From NCBI RefSeq assembly GCF_900155865.1, contig NZ_LT707006.1:4571779-4635778 (forward strand): 64,000 nt of DNA, in the 5' to 3' direction. The notes beneath the pieces were generated by a model. That model had not been told where the DNA came from. It did not search any database and saw only the letters and a list, made by a program, of their open reading frames with translations. Within the stretch, counting starts at the first letter, position 1. Every line of letters starts with the position of its first letter. Position numbers and translations under genes: made by a program. Of the stretch, positions 63,247 through 64,000 are shown piece after piece. This DNA is from Bacteroides bouchesdurhonensis (lineage in GTDB: Bacteria; Bacteroidota; Bacteroidia; Bacteroidales; Bacteroidaceae).

Positions 63247-64000
63247 CTATTCCATTTCTGAATCTGCCGGATAAGGATGAGTAAACCAGAAACGAGAACC
63301 TTTACCTAGTTCGGAATCTACCCCAATTCGCCCACCCAATTGTTCCACGATACTCTGACAGATAGAAAGTCCAAGCCCAGTACCATGCACAAAAGAATCA
63401 AGTTTCACAAAACGTTCGAAGACAGCCCTTAGATGTTCTTTATCAATACCTACTCCTGTATCTTGCACATAGAATTCTAGTTCGTCTCCTTTCAATTCAT
63501 AACCGACACAAATACTTCCCTTTGAAGTAAATTTTATGGCATTATTAACAAAGTTAGAAATTACTTGGTGTAAGCGGTTTCGGTCACTAGTTATATGATA
63601 ATGGGGAAGATTCGAATCAAAAATCAGTTTTACACCCTCTTTGACTTTCATTTGCATGGAAAGCACAATGTCTTCGCACATCATATTCACGTCCACGTCA
63701 CCATTGGTAAACTCAAAAGTACCTGCCTCAATCTTCGACAGATCTAGTATGTCAGTAATTAGCTGTAGAAGCAAATCATTATTTTCACGTACTATCTTTA
63801 CATACTCTTTTCTTTCATCCAAATCCTCCGCATCAACCAACAAATCGGAGAAACCGACAATGGCATTCAAAGGAGTACGGATCTCATGGCTCATATTAGC
63901 AAGGAAAGCACTCTTAAGACGATCCATCGTTTCAGCTTTATCACGTGCCTGAATGAGCTCCTTTTCCGTTTCCTTCAACTCTGTAATATCATAGTTGATA
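63247..64000 (-). CDS. PAS-type sensor histidine kinase, C-terminal part
   Basis: The gene runs past the right edge; about 250 residues are visible. The frame continues upstream of the apparent TTG at 63978 (INYDITELKETEKELIQ), which is the end of a PAS domain. Then follow the H box NMSHEIRTPLNAIVGFSDLL with the phosphorylated His, the N box SNFVNNAIKFTSKG, G1 QDTGVGIDKE and G2 GTGLGLSICQ. The C-terminus ends shortly after the ATPase domain, with no receiver domain. It phosphorylates an unknown partner regulator. It converges on the nuo operon across a shared terminator. Confidence 0.9.
   Translation of the reverse strand, partial: INYDITELKETEKELIQARDKAETMDRLKSAFLANMSHEIRTPLNAIVGFSDLLVDAEDLDERKEYVKIVRENNDLLLQLITDILDLSKIEAGTFEFTNGDVDVNMMCEDIVLSMQMKVKEGVKLIFDSNLPHYHITSDRNRLHQVISNFVNNAIKFTSKGSICVGYELKGDELEFYVQDTGVGIDKEHLRAVFERFVKLDSFVHGTGLGLSICQSIVEQLGGRIGVDSELGKGSRFWFTHPYPADSEME

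Overview
The window is chromosomal DNA from a Bacteroides species, probably in the thetaiotaomicron/ovatus group. The evidence is SusC/SusD pairs, GH92 and GH130 enzymes, lipobox-type signal peptides, promoters with the Bacteroides TAnnTTTG -7 element, a complex I operon without nuoEFG, and an AT-rich composition with very AT-rich spacers. From memory only, the order tatA / murF-alr / dxs / trkA-trkH / GH43-GH130-GH92 ... GH92-GH38 / sigma factor / nuo resembles the B. thetaiotaomicron BT4058-BT4102 region. I could not verify that.

Left housekeeping block (1-9000): start of tatA (minus, cut by the window edge), a MurF-alanine racemase fusion overlapping a GSCFA protein (minus), then dxs, trkA and trkH (plus). 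The spacer before dxs carries two adjacent arrays of degenerate 21-bp and 22-bp repeats.

First glycan locus (9117-31272, all minus). Reading 5' to 3' it runs SusD-like, DUF5004 lipoprotein, DUF4961 lipoprotein, SusC, SusD, SusC. A terminator and a new promoter follow, then a sialate O-acetylesterase-like protein, two GH92, GH130, GH43 and an SGNH hydrolase. The SusC/SusD proteins and lipoproteins should bind and import oligosaccharides, and the periplasmic or lipid-anchored enzymes should trim mannosides, arabinose/xylose-type residues and acyl groups.

Gene-poor stretch and mobile element (31273-36236): about 1.6 kb without a clear gene but packed with several classes of short-period repeats, including the same two repeat families seen upstream of dxs. 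Then come a DASS-family anion symporter (plus) and an IS with a DDE transposase (plus).

Second glycan locus (36237-52351, minus). One operon runs from an ECF sigma factor and a 74-residue protein to GH38 alpha-mannosidase, GH92 and a GH2 beta-mannosidase-like enzyme with a discoidin module. A second group holds a CE1-like esterase, an SGNH hydrolase and a GH78 rhamnosidase. A DUF6377 membrane-bound regulator sits next to the sigma factor. No endo-acting mannanase or endoglycosidase is visible in either locus, so the encoded chemistry looks exo-acting.

Right block (52611-63167, plus): a small exported protein, then nuoA, B, CD, H, I, J, K, L, M, N. A sensor histidine kinase (minus) runs off the right edge.

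Together the two mannoside-type loci flank a repeat-rich, IS-bearing junction inside an otherwise conserved chromosomal segment. The least explained material is the pair of matched 21/22-bp repeat arrays and the unusual SusD-first layout of the first locus.
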